Part shown: in pieces, positions 12,901-23,683 of the stretch
How positions within the stretch are numbered: position 1 is the first letter of the stretch
How the letters are laid out: every line of letters begins with the position of its first letter
Origin: Limnomonas spitsbergensis
Taxonomy: Eukaryota; Chlorophyta; Chlorophyceae; Chlamydomonadales
Assembly: GCA_037349105.1 (NCBI GenBank)
Contig: JAYJMM010000041.1
Span: 682,001-746,000, forward strand
DNA: 64,000 nt
Direction of reading: 5' to 3'
Position numbers and translations under genes: made by a program
The notes under the pieces: generated by a model
Seen by the model: the letters and a program-made list of their open reading frames with translations, nothing else
Told to the model about the DNA's origin: nothing
Database searches by the model: none

Positions 12901-15900
12901 GCCACTGTTACAAACGTACTCTCTCACGCGTTCAGCAGGTCCCAGCGTGTAGCCACTGTTATAAACGTACTCTCTCACGCGTTCAGCAGGTCCCAGCGTG
13001 TAGCCACTGTTATAAACGTACTCTCTCACGCGTTCAGCAGGTCCCAGCGTGTAGCCACTGTTACAAACGTACTCTCTCACGCGTTCAGCAGGTCCCAGCG
13101 TGTAGCCACTGTTATAAACGTACTCTCTCACGCGTTCAGCAGGTCCCAGCGTGTAGCCACTGTTATAAACGTACTCTCTCACGCGTTCAGCAGGTCCCAG
13201 CGTGTAGCCACTGTCATGAACGTACTCTCTCACGCGTTCAGCAGGTCCCAGCGTGTAGCCACTGTTACAAACGTACTCTCTCACGCGTTCAGCAGGTCCC
13301 AGCGTGTAGCCACTGTTATAAACGTACTCTCTCACGCGTTCAGCAGGTCCCAGCGTGTAGCCACTGTTATAAACGTACTCTCTCACGCGTTCAGCAGGTC
13401 CCAGCGTGTAGCCACTGTTATAAACGTACTCTCTCACGCGTTCAGCAGGTCCCAGCGTGTAGCCACTGTTACAAACGTACTCTCTCACGCGTTCAGCAGG
13501 TCCCAGCGTGTAGCCACTGTTACAAACGTACTCTCTCACGCGTTCAGCAGGTCCCAGCGTGTAGCCACTGTTACAAACGTACTCTCTCACGCGTTCAGCA
13601 GGTCCCAGCGTGTAGCCACTGTTACAAACGTACTCTCTCACGCGTTCAGCAGGTCCCAGCGTGTAGCCACTGTTACAAACGTACTCTCTCACGCGTTCAG
13701 CAGGTCCCAGCGTGTAGCCACTGTTACAAACGTACTCTCTCACGTGTTCAGCAGGTCCCAGCGTGTAGCCACTGTTACAAACGTACTCTCTCACGCGTTC
13801 AGCAGGTCCCAGCGTGTAGCCACTGTTATAAACGTACTCTCTCACGCGTTCAGCAGGTCCCAGCGTGTAGCCACTGTTATAAACGTACTCTCTCACGCGT
13901 TCAGCAGGTCCCAGCGTGTAGCCACTGTTATAAACGTACTCTCTCACGCGTTCAGCAGGTCCCAGCGTGTAGCCACTGTTATAAACGTACTCTCTCACGC
14001 GTTCAGCAGGTCCCAGCGTGTAGCCACTGTTACAAACGTACTCTCTCACGCGTTCAGCAGGTCCCAGCGTGTAGCCACTGTTATAAACGTACTCTCTCAC
14101 GCGTTCAGCAGGTCCCAGCGTGTAGCCACTGTTATAAACGTACTCTCTCACGCGTTCAGCAGGTCCCAGCGTGTAGCCACTGTTACAAACGTACTCTCTC
14201 ACGCGTTCAGCAGGTCCCAGCGTGTAGCCACTGTTATAAACGTACTCTCTCACGCGTTCAGCAGGTCCCAGCGTGTAGCCACTGTTATAAACGTACTCTC
14301 TCACGCGTTCAGCAGGTCCCAGCGTGTAGCCACTGTTATAAACGTACTCTCTCACGCGTTCAGCAGGTCCCAGCGTGTAGCCACTGTTACAAACGTACTC
14401 TCTCACGCGTTCAGCAGGTCCCAGCGTGTAGCCACTGTTACAAACGTACTCTCTCACGCGTTCAGCAGGTCCCAGCGTGTAGCCACTGTCATAAACGTAC
14501 TCTCTCACGCGTTCAGCAGGTCCCAGCGTGTAGCCACTGTCATGAACGTACTCTCTCACGCGTTCAGCAGGTCCCAGCGTGTAGCCACTGTTACAAACGT
14601 ACTCTCTCACGCGTTCAGCAGGTCCCAGCGTGTAGCCACTGTTATAAACGTACTCTCTCACGCTTGACTGCCCTCGCACCAGCCCTGCGAGCAATGGTCG
14701 AGGGCGTTGCTTCACCCCCCCCCCTCTGCTTGTCTTCCCTTGCTAAGCCCTGGTGGTTGACATTGACCCATCCCATGCGCCTGCGGGGCACCCTACTGAC
14801 TGAGCACCAACCTGACATCTGATACCTCCCCGTCCCCGACCATCAAGACCCCCCCCTCTGCTGTTTAGGGGTCAGTGTTAGGGTTTAGGTGATCAACCCT
14901 AAACCATAAATCTGAGACTCCCACAACCATGAAGCCCCCCCTGCTTGCAGGGTTAAGGGTATAGAGTTTAGGTTATAAACCCTTACCTCTAAATTTGATG
15001 CTCCTCCTGGCCATCAAGCTCTCCTTGCTGCTTACGGAAGGAGTTCAGGTTATTAACCCTAAATCTGACACTCCCCCTGACCATCAAGCTCCCCGCGCTG
15101 CTTAGGGAAAGAGTTCAGATTCTTAACCCTAACCCTGACACCCCCCATTGGCCATCAAACCCCCTGCCCTCTGCTGTTCCCTCCCCTTCAGGCCCAACCC
15201 AACCAGCCTGGTCCTGGCTGCCGGCCGCGTGCGGGAGCTGGACCGGCGGCAGCTGCAGCGCTTTGATGTGCTGCATATCGATTGGCTGTGGGCCTGCCAG
15301 GAGCAAGGGCGGCTGATCCACCCACCCCGGCCGCGTGATTACCTGCAAATGAGCATCGAGGTGGCTGGTGGGGGCAGGGGTCACTTGAAGGGCAGGAGAT
15401 GGGGGGTCACTGGACTCGCTGGAGGATGGGCAAAATTTCCATGCCCCATCATCCCCACTCCCTTGCCCCTCTACCTGTCTGTACCTGCTTTACGAGCCGT
15501 CTACCCCATCATACCCACTCCGTCATCCCCTGTCCCTGTGCCCCTGCTTCTGAAGCCATCTGCCCATCACAATATATGCCTCACTGGTAAAGCCTTTGTC
15601 CCCTCTGCACACTATTGAATTCCTGAAACCTGGTACCCCCCCTCCTGGAAACGCAGTGGGTTGGACCATCTGCACTGATCAAAACACACGCTGTTGTGCA
15701 GAGACTCCTCTGGTTGTGATGTCTGCTGCTGCCCACCAGATCCCTGTCACCCTTATGTCGCCCTGCACCTGTCCCTGCACCTGCACATGCACATGCACAT
15801 GCACATACATATGCACTTGCACATGCTCCTGACCCGGCCCCCGGCCCCGGCCCCGGCCCCGGCCCCTGAGCCCCTGAGCCCCTGTGTTTGTGCTGTCCCT

Positions 15901-18900
15901 GTAGACGCGGCTGAGGCAGCCTGACCACCATGACGTGCATGGCGACCCGTACATGGATAAGCTGGATCCAGGAGGCCTCGATCTGAGCGCCATCCTCGAT
16001 GTTCACATTGACAGGTGGTTGTGCGACGACAGCCCATGCGTGTTAAGACGGCCCATGCGTGTAAAGACGGCCCATGCGTGTTGAGACGGCTCATGCGTTT
16101 AAAGATGGCCCATGCGTGTAATGCCGTCTCATGCGTGTTACGACATCCCATGCGTGCTGAAATGGCCCATGCGTGTTAAGTTGTCTTGTCACATGTGCAT
16201 GAAGACGTTTTATTTCTCATATTATTATAAGATGAACCACACATGCAAAGACGTCCCTTGCGTTATAAAGCGCCTTCTCCCAATCCTCTCCCCCGCCCTG
16301 CCCTGAGCATTACACCCCTAGACGCCCTCTCCCTTTCTCTGCCTCTGTGATGTCCTTTGCCCCGAGCAGCTTCTGCCCCTGAGCACGGGTGGCATGCCGC
16401 ATGTGCAGGGGCTTACTGAGGGCTGCCAAGGCCAATCTAAGCAACGGCTTCACCCCCGAGCAGCGCATGCAACAGGCAGAGGCTGAGCTGTTGCAGCTTG
16501 GGCTGGTCATACCTGACATGAGCTTGTTCAGGTGGGGCTGGGAGGCAGGGGAGGCAGAACAGGCTGAGTGGGATTGCAATCAACAGGCATGGACAGAGTG
16601 GATGTCTGTTTGTAAAACATAACGGCTGCTTACTAGAGGGCCGCAGATGTACGCACGTGGCAGGGGTCCACCAAGCTTGAAGCACAGACCTGTACATCCC
16701 TGTATCCCTCGGTGCGAACACAGCCCCTAACCTCAGCCCTGGCCCTGGCCCTGTGAGGGGCTAATGGGCTATACTGTTGGAGTCAGAGCCATGACTCTCG
16801 ACTGATTTACCATGTGGCTTTGGTGCCGTTGCCTGTATAAACTGAACCCTAAGCCTTAAACCCTAAACTCTAAACCCAGGAACCCAGAGCGCTGCAGTTG
16901 CCCCTTCCACGTAGCAGGCAGTCCCATCATTACACCCAAGACAGGCCGTGCTCTTTCCGCAGCCCTCACGCCCAACGCCAGGAAGGCACTGTAGGTTAAC
17001 TCATTTATTATACACGATGCCGACGGTGATCCAGAACCAGAGAAGCCGGTCCCCTCCATGTGGAGCCCCTTGTCACATCACCCTTGCCCCTGATCACTCC
17101 TGACATCCCCCTTGCCCCTGATCACTCCTGACATCACACTTGCCCCTGATCACTCCTGACATCACACTTGCCCCTGATCACTCCTGACATCACACTTGCC
17201 CCTGATCAGTCCTGACATCACACTTGCACCTGATCACTCCTGACATTACACTTGCCCCTGGTCACTCCTGACATCACACTTGCTGGGGCAGGTGCTGCAG
17301 CGTGTACGTGTTAGATGCGACCCTGGTGCCACCCTGGCCTGGATCTGGGGGAGAGGGGGGAGCTCACGGTGTCATGCCTCGCACCCCTCCTCTGCTGGAG
17401 GGCTGTGTGGAGGCCACAGAGGCGGCACGCCTGGTTGCGCTCAGTGTGAATCAACACTTGATACAGGCGCTCAAGCTTAAGGTGTGGAGGGGGCAGGGGG
17501 GGTGTGACTGGAATTTTTGCCCTATGTTTGCGATACCGGTAGTCCTCCAATACTGAGCCTTTGTAGCTTTATAGAGCATTCCGGGATGGCACCAGCCAAG
17601 TCCCATGCACATGCCTGCCATGCCTGCCATGCGCCGCATCCATGCATGCCATGCAGATTTGAGAGCCATGCAGACTTGAGATGCCAGGTGGTACACTGTG
17701 CTTGGGCCGTCTAGAGGTGCATGGCACCTGCTCCCTTGAGCAGCAACGGTGGCTGGACCTGACGGATGTTTTGGTCATGTTTCTTTGGGCCTGAAAGGGT
17801 TTGTGGGTTTAGGGTTTAGGGTGTGTGGGCGCCATAGACCCATGGACATGTGCCACATGGTCTGCAAAGCACCTCTGACGTCTTTTGATTGCACCTGAGG
17901 TGCCCTTCAGCTGCATCAGATGCACCCAGCAGATCATGCGCCCCACGGGCTGTCACACCTACCCCCGCTCGGCCGCCTCTCCTCTTATCCCTCCTACAGG
18001 TCCTCGCACACGGTGGCCGCGTGCTCCCGACCTTGCAAAAGGGCGTCACCCACATCGTGGTGCTCTCAGCCCGCGGCTGCAACGTCGGTGGCGATGGTTT
18101 ATTGATGGCTGCCGAGGCACAGCTCGCCTCAGGGAGTGACACTGAGCTCCGTGGCGGGCGACCTTTGGATCCCAATGAGGTGTTGAGGCTGTTGCACAGC
18201 ACTGCGGAATCTTCCGCCGCAGCAGCAGCGTCTGCTGACCCTGAGCCCGCCCCCCGGCTGGCAGCAGGCAGCGCCAGCAGGAGGCGCGGCCAGGATTCAC
18301 AAGTGTCCGCTTCGCCCTCTCGCGAGGTGGGGGACACTGCATCGCATGCCGCGGCCAGCCGGTTGATGTGTCATTTGCGCCGTCGCCTGTCTGCTGGTGG
18401 GCTGCCGGTTGGCGACTCCACGGGCGCCGGGCGTGCCTCGCCAGACGTCGTGGGTGCGCCTGACGCAGATCCCGGCGCCTCGTGGCCGGCTGTGGTTCAC
18501 CTCGTAGATCCAAGGTATGTCAGATCTAGAGATTTAAGATCCCATGGATATAAGTAAGAGGATCAGGGGGATCCAAGCGCTTTTGCCTATATGGCCCATG
18601 TAAAGCCCATGCAAAGCTTTTTGTGTGGAGGTGTTCCTCCTGTCCAAGGGGGGGGTCCCGCAGCAGTGAACATCTGGATGCCAAAAATAATGACCTCCCC
18701 CGTACCGGGTAGTTTCAAACAATCTATATCCTACGCCAGGATGCACGGGGAATAAGAAGATGATGCTCCCCTCTGACACCCATCTACGCTGCTCTGCCCT
18801 TCCTTGTCCCTCCCCTGGTACATAAATTTGACCGCCAGCACCCCTCTCACCTCTCCCCCTCCTGCATGGGCCAGCTGGATCCTCATCAGCGAGGATTCGC

Positions 18901-20686
18901 TCCACTCGGGTGCGCCGCGCCTGTGCAGTGAGGCAGGGCATCCGCCCTGGATCCAGGGCATGCCGCCAACAGCTCCAGAACACACGCCAGCGAAGAGGAG
19001 CGGAGCCCGCCCGGGTGAGCCTGGCGGGTCGAGGTCGACGCCGAGGCGGTGGCGGGGCGGTGGCGGTCGGAGCCTCACAGGTGGCTTCACAAGCCAGCTA
19101 CTTTTCGAGCTGTCCTCACAGGCCGGGTCGCCAGCAAGGCAAGCTCCTGAGCAGCTCCAGGACCCGGCCGGAGAGAGCGCATGGCCGCCGCAGCCGGCAG
19201 ACGAGTGGGAGGAGCCGGTTGCAAGCAGTGCAGGCCTGAGGGCCTCGCGTCTAGACGGGCCTGTCTTGAGCTGGGATTGGGGGCCCCTCTGCGCGGAAGG
19301 CTCCGGCAGCGGCAGCGACGCCGAGGATGTTGCTCGCCGAGGGACCGGAGGAGCAAGCAGGTCGCCAGGGGACCCCCTAGATCAAGGTGTGCCTTCTGCC
19401 TAAATCCAGCACTGCATCTATGCCATACTTTTACAACCGGTAGTACACCGGTATCGGTATCAGTAATAGTATCTAATAAGATGTATATATTGAGATACAG
19501 TACTGGTTAACTCACCCTTCTTGCCCAGGGGGGCTGCAGCTGCCAGCCCAAGGGGCAAGGGTGTGAAATGCACTTCGCTGTCCTCTATGGTTTTGCACCA
19601 ATCAGGATCCTGACTATGGCCTGCCTTCAATATCTCTCTGCTGCAAAGCCTGAACTCCATTTACATCAGAGGCCATGCAACAGCACTGGCGGTTGAGGCC
19701 CTCAAGGGGCGCTGACATGCTCCCTTCCATCCTCATGTGGCCCTCCAGGGGGCAAGGTGCGTCTGCCGCGGAGGAAGAGGCCAGCAGCCGGCAAAAGAAA
19801 GGTCGCAGCGGACGGCACATCAGACAAGCAGCCCAAGACAAGGCGGGGCAGGGCAGCTGCTCTCAGCCGCGATGACGACGATGACGGAGAGGGTGTGGTA
19901 GATGATGCGAGTGGGGTAGGCCGCAAGCGCTGCCAACGTCGGGGGAAGGCGCCGCTTGTCTTGGAAAGGGCACCTAGGCCGGTGGGAAAGACTCGGCAGG
20001 CTACTCATGCAGCGGGCATTGATTCCGAGGAGGACCCTTCTGATACCTCCCTGGAGGCCTCTCAGGCAACGGGCAGCTCCTCACAGCAGCAGGAGCAGCA
20101 GGAGGGGGAGCAGCAGCAGCAACAGCAACAGCAGCAGCATGTGGGACCACAGCAATGCAGCATGGTGTCTGCTGGCAGCACTGCAGTGGCAGCGGGGAGC
20201 ACCAACCGCGCAGTGCAGAGCTTACTGGACATGCTGGGCGACGATTTTGACAGGGTCGACCTGCCCACTTCCCAGCCCACCGCCCAGCCCACCACCCAGC
20301 CGACCGCCCAGCCCACAACCCTGCCCGATGTCCCGCTACAACATCAGGAGCCGGATCCGTCAGCCAGCCAGCCCCCGATGAGGCGGAGGCTGATGCTTCT
20401 TTCCAGGCCATTGACGCAGGAGTCCGGGCCTGCCATGCAGGAAGCTGGGCCTGCCACGCAGGGACCTGGGCCTGCCTCTCAGCTCGCCGGGAGCCGTGCG
20501 CCTGTGCTGCCCGGAGCTAGCTGCCCGGCGGCGGCCACCCCAGGCCTGAGTAAGGCGACCTCTGACGTGCCGCACCTCATGCAAACAGCAGAGGAGCTGC
20601 AGCGGCAGATGGAGCATCTGGAGTCCAGGCCTAAGAGGAGCCTGGGGGACTGGAAGGCGGTGCTCAAGAGGGGGCGGGAGGAGTAG
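976..20686 (+). CDS. LIG4: DNA ligase IV (3' part, 19 exons, 5' end outside window)
   Basis: ATP-dependent ligase that seals double-strand breaks in non-homologous end joining with XRCC4, in the nucleus. Exons: 976-1104, 2264-2350, 2880-3035, 4174-4253, 4929-4997, 5409-5511, 6267-6344, 7115-7199, 7693-7744, 8923-9011, 9435-9517 (or 9435-9472), 11352-11410, 15192-15360, 15905-16014, 16409-16531, 17292-17481, 18000-18514, 18875-19386, 19749-20686. All junctions keep phase and give 1208 codons plus TAG. Visible landmarks are motif IV EGLVVK (2883-2900), motif V WLKIKPDY (from 2943), the OB-fold stretch with SLRFPRVER (6267-6344), BRCT1 (9435-15360, with HIDWLWACQEQGRL), an XRCC4-binding-type linker (15905-16531) and BRCT2 (17292 onward, ending WILISEDSL). 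The DNA-binding domain and catalytic lysine lie upstream of the window. Unusual points are a low-complexity insertion of about 150 residues inside BRCT2, and a tail of several hundred residues with a basic RRKRPAAGKRK, an acidic run and a Gln run. The family assignment is firm; the first exon and the exact donor at 9472/9517 are less certain. Confidence 0.92.
3037..3290. repeat. 24-bp minisatellite in LIG4 intron
   Basis: About ten copies of a 24-bp unit built on GATCTGGATCCAGGGTGAGG. The array begins immediately after the donor at 3036 and most units contain GGATCC. Confidence 0.93.
5065..5225 (+). repeat. Dispersed intronic repeat (GGCCAGAGGCCG family), copy 1
   Basis: This stretch in a LIG4 intron shares a series of blocks with 42745-42890: GGACCAAAC, GACTGGTG, AAGCAGCA, CGGCCAGAGGCCG, GTAGCTGA and GCATCCTCC-like ends. 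Part of it also matches 24719-24800 in inverted orientation. It is a non-coding dispersed repeat with unknown origin; no open frame is conserved between copies. Confidence 0.65.
5525..5850. repeat. 22-bp minisatellite in LIG4 intron
   Basis: About 14 copies of a 22-bp unit (CAGGAACTTGCACCCTGTAC type) start 13 bases after the donor at 5512. Confidence 0.92.
8041..8800. repeat. 8-bp minisatellite (CCCCAGTG)n in LIG4 intron
   Basis: Roughly 95 copies of CCCCAGTG with interspersed CCCCTGTG variants. Because 8 is not a multiple of 3 and the unit lacks stops, every frame is open. The array lies in the intron between exons 7693-7744 and 8923-9011. A partial copy of the flanking sequence (GGTTGCATGCAGCCTGG) recurs just after it at about 8832. 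Confidence 0.96.
9695..10480. repeat. 16/17-bp minisatellite in LIG4 intron
   Basis: Close to 48 copies of GTGCAGGAGTAAAGGG, alternating between 16 and 17 bp through the length of a G run. The 300-390 codon open frames on the minus strand are artefacts of this array. Confidence 0.95.
11491..14663. repeat. 51-bp megasatellite-like array in LIG4 intron
   Basis: About 62 nearly identical head-to-tail copies of a 51-bp unit starting CTCTCTCACGCGTTCAGCAG. Variation is almost confined to one short position, which reads TCATGAAC, TTATAAAC, TTACAAAC or TCATAAAC. Since 51 is 17 codons and the unit has no stop in one frame per strand, it creates open frames of over 1080 codons on both strands. It sits wholly inside the intron 11411-15191 between two LIG4 BRCT1 exons, so it is not treated as a gene. 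Confidence 0.96.
14836..15160. repeat. 70-88 bp tandem repeat with TTTAGGG-like tracts
   Basis: Five decayed units each carry CCATCAAGC followed by a CTGCTG/CTGCTT and a block such as GGGTTTAGGT or TTAACCCTAAA. The last unit runs into the acceptor of exon 15192. Confidence 0.8.
16025..16190. repeat. 17-bp repeat in LIG4 intron
   Basis: About nine imperfect copies of GGCCCATGCGTGTTAAGAC, directly after the donor at 16015. Confidence 0.85.
17085..17285. repeat. 28-bp minisatellite abutting a LIG4 acceptor
   Basis: Seven copies of a 28-bp unit (TTGCCCCTGATCACTCCTGA core) end within about six bases of the acceptor CAG at 17289-17291. Confidence 0.92.
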
Positions 20687-20755
20687 CTGGAGTCCAGGCC
20701 CAAGAGGAGCCTGGGGGACTGGAAGGCGGTGCTCAAGAGGGGGCGGGAGGAGTAG
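20618..20755 (+). repeat. 69-bp tandem duplication across the LIG4 stop codon
   Basis: Bases 20618-20686 (the last 22 codons plus TAG) are repeated at 20687-20755 with one mismatch (CCTAAG versus CCCAAG). The second copy is in frame with the first and has its own TAG, so it would add 23 residues if the first TAG were skipped. Confidence 0.97.
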
Positions 20756-21448
20756 CTGGCCGGTGTTGCTGTGCTAGGGTGCTGGAAATGGGGCTTTTTG
20801 TGTGCCCATGCCCCTAGCTCCTATAGATGCAACAGGGAGGCCTCAAGGTGTGTGGACTTCTCAGAGCTGGAATTGTGAAGGGCACGATGCGAAAAGAGGA
20901 TTCATTATTTTGGACATCAGTTGTTGCGTTCCTCAGGTTTTGTTGATGGGTTTTTCCCACTGGCGGCATGTCAATGACGTTACACCGCTGGGTCACTGCA
21001 GGCATGTGTGCCTCATCCACAAGGCCGAACAACGTTGGGGGTGAGGGGTCCGAAGGTCTCGTGTGGCCTCTAGCCCAGCACACCACAGGGTGACAGCAGC
21101 TTCTCCATGGATCCCTAGTTTATAACGGTGCATGGCCGCAGGGCCCTGCTGAGCGCTCGGCTGCGTGGGGAGGGTAGGGGGATGAGCAACCATCGATTCC
21201 AGGTACCATGCACAGCCAGGACTATGGTGCAGCCATGCCACCCTTCTATGCGAGGTAAGGCAGCATAGAAGCCGGCGATCTACACAGGGGGAGAGAAAGG
21301 GTTGTCCGGCAGCACATACTGGCTTAGTGATCCGGGCGCCGAAGGAGTTGGAGCGGGCAGCAGCTGTCCCAAATTGTGCCAGTAAGTTTTTGACATACAG
21401 TAGCTCCGCAACAGGTCCCGCAAAGAGGGCGCCGTGGACTTTCACAAG
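20756..21448. other. Intergenic, no gene seen
   Basis: No convincing exon. It holds a fragment at 20966-21003 resembling the retrotransposon 3' end (GTCAATGACGTTACACC in reverse) and a copy at about 21140-21240 of a dispersed repeat (GGGCCCTGCTGAGCGCTCGG, then ACCATGCACAGCCAGGAC) also present at 25140-25260, 37805-37890 and 38190-38690. Confidence 0.6.
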
Positions 21449-21452
21449 TTAG

Positions 21453-21932
21453 ACCGGGACAGGCAGGGACAGGCAGGGACAGGTAGGGACAGGCAGGGAC
21501 AGGCAGGGACAGGTAGGGACAGGCAGGGACAGGTAGGGACAGGCAGGGACAGGCAGGGACAGGTAGGGACAGGTAGGGACAGGCAGGGACAGGCAGGGAC
21601 AGGTAGGGACAGGCAGGGACAGGCAGGGACAGGTAGGGACAGGCAGGGACAGGTAGGGACAGGCAGGGACAGGTAGGGACAGGCAGGGACAGGTAGGGAC
21701 AGGCAGGGACAGGCAGGGACAGGTAGGGACAGGCAGGGACAGGCAGGGACAGGTAGGGACAGGCAGGGACAGGCAGGGACAGGCAGGGACAGGCAGGGAC
21801 AGGTAGGGACAGGCAGGGACAGGTAGGGACAGGCAGGGACAGGCAGGGACAGGTAGGGACAGGCAGGGACAGGCAGGGACAGGCAGGGACAGGCAGGGGA
21901 CAGGTAGGGACAGGCAGGGACAGGCAGGGACA
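21453..21932. repeat. 10-bp minisatellite (GGGACAGGYA)n
   Basis: About 48 copies of GGGACAGGCA/GGGACAGGTA, the two variants interspersed. There is one slippage (an extra G) near 21899. No gene overlaps. Confidence 0.96.
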
Positions 21933-22039
21933 TGGGTATTTTCCATTTTATTTCCTGCATTATCTCCTCATAGTTTTGAACTTCATTATGGATTGACTTT
22001 ACAGGGGTGGGGACATTTGCTCTGGTTTTCCTTTTTGAG

Positions 22040-22212
22040 AGGAGGTCCCTACCTACAACCGGTGGTTGTAGGGAGGGAGGTCCTCTCTTTTGTGTTCCTC
22101 CCTGCCTTTCCTCTCTTGCCTTAAGTTTCCTTCTTCAAACTTGACTCTTGGACACCCACGCGGCCGAGCCTTTTAGCAGGGCCCAGAGGTGTAACGTCAT
22201 TGACATGCTGGC
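22040..22212 (+). mobile_element. 5'-truncated non-LTR retrotransposon tail
   Basis: Carries the family's 3' signature: pyrimidine-rich stretch, GGACACCCACGCGGCCGAGC, then CAGGGCCCAGAGGTGTAACG and TCATTGAC (about 22149-22203). No coding part remains. The left boundary is uncertain. Confidence 0.65.
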
Positions 22213-22227
22213 CCACTAGACTGCTTC

Positions 22228-22541
22228 GTGCTGGACCAACTTAGAGAGCGGGGATAGGCATGACCTCCGAACGGTGCTAGAGACTTCTTTCAGTTATACC
22301 GGGATAGGCTTGGGGGAGAGACTAAGGCTTTTGTGGAAGACGTAATAGAAATCATTGAGGCGTAGACATTTTTCAGAGGCTGGCACTTCCTGTCTTTCTT
22401 TTCCAGCCTTTTGTCTGCCCCTGCACTTTTCCTTTTTTTTCGACCGCTAGTTTTTGTTTCGTCTTATCCTTCCAACCCTTGTGTTAGGCGCCCACGTGAC
22501 CGAGTCTTTTCTGAACAGGGCCGAAAGGTGTAACGTCATTG
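22228..22541 (+). mobile_element. Non-LTR retrotransposon fragment with 13-bp target duplication
   Basis: The segment is flanked by ACTAGACTGCTTC at 22215-22227 and again at 22542-22554. Inside, a plus-strand frame resembles the C-terminal ORF2 end of the copy at 31733-33490 (a FFQLYR...GG..KAFVEDVIEIIEA-type stretch), followed by the family 3' end GGTGTAACGTCATTG. It is a 5'-truncated insertion, as expected from target-primed reverse transcription. Confidence 0.78.
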
Positions 22542-22559
22542 ACTAGACTGCTTCATTGA

Positions 22560-23500
22560 TTACAGCCCAGCCATCACCATACCGGTGCCTCGAGTCGTAC
22601 AAAACCGGGGACAGGAAACTAGGTCTCAGCACTCACCCCTCCCAAGGGTGGTCAGCCCCACCCCTCTGAACGGGGGCAACTGGTGCGAGTGTCAGCTGTA
22701 TGAAGTTCTTACAGTACCGGTGGGTGAGAATTTATAATATATTGGTAGTTGCCATATATATATGCTTTGTGTAACAATTAATTTATGAAGCAAATCGTGG
22801 CTTGCATAGCAATCAGGCAGAAATGTACTAAACCGGCACCTCACACAGCATCAACAGCAAAAGCAGTTGATTTATTAAACAAAGTGACGGCGACGAAAAG
22901 TGCCACAAAACACCATGCGTATTCCGAATTTCTGGCATCTCGCAGCCGTTTTATTTAGAAATCTCTGGGACCCGAGAACAGCAAAGCATTATAAAGACCT
23001 GAAGCCAATGTTTAGCTGATATGAAATCGAAGGTGGTATACTAGTATCATAAAGGAAGGGCTTGAAACATGATAAAGGCAGACTCCCCAAGCTCGTTCCC
23101 CAAGCTCGTTCAGGCATGGGTTCCTGGGTCCCTACTTGCCCAGTATTGTCCCCCAACGCGGATTGAAGGCCACAAAATACAAACAAATACGTCATTCACA
23201 CCAAATCGACCCATTTCCAATTTCTCATACAAGTATATTCATGTATGTGTGGATCCTCATGTCTGTGTGCGTGTTTCTCCAAATAGCCCGTGTCGCCGCT
23301 CATATCCCTGCCTCGCTCATATGCTCAAAGACACTTTGAACTTGGGTACTTATCTCAAAACACATACTGATGCACGTTATCTTAGAGCAATCTGACAGCC
23401 CACACAGGATAAGTTATGGGGCAATAAAAAACATATTTATTTGGGGCACGGACAAAAACCCTAGCCCACTCCCGGGAAACCTGCCACACAGTCCCGCCCC
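22560..23500. other. Intergenic, no gene seen
   Basis: AT-richer non-coding sequence with no supportable exon, RNA gene or repeat array. It precedes the 3' end of the minus-strand AP2 gene. Confidence 0.5.
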
Positions 23501-23531
23501 GCGTGTTCAAAAGTGTGTCTGGGAGCTCGTG

Positions 23532-23683
23532 GAGGAGGTCCTCTCCTTTGTGTTCATCCCTGCCTTTCCTCTCTTGCCTTGGGTTTCCTTCTTCCAACTT
23601 GACTGTTGGACACCCACGCGGCCGAGCCCTCTTGTGCAGGGCCCAGAGATGTAACGTCATTGACACACTGGCCTCAGACCGCA
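23532..23683 (+). mobile_element. Short non-LTR retrotransposon tail with about 28-bp target duplication
   Basis: The flanks 23504-23531 and 23684-23711 are identical but for one base (TGTTCAAAAGTGTGTCTGGG then AGCTYGTG). Between them lies a 152-bp tail with CACCCACGCGGCCGAGCC and GCCCAGAGATGTAACGTCAT. The right-hand duplicate ends one base before the stop codon of the minus-strand AP2 gene, so the element entered that gene's 3' untranslated region. Confidence 0.8.

Noticed and set aside
11377..14715. Open frames of 1096 and 1083 codons on opposite strands
   Set aside because: They consist only of the 51-bp repeat and lie in an intron between two well-supported LIG4 BRCT exons.
21434..21960. 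Pro/Cys/Leu-repeat proteins
   Set aside because: Pure 10-bp minisatellite.
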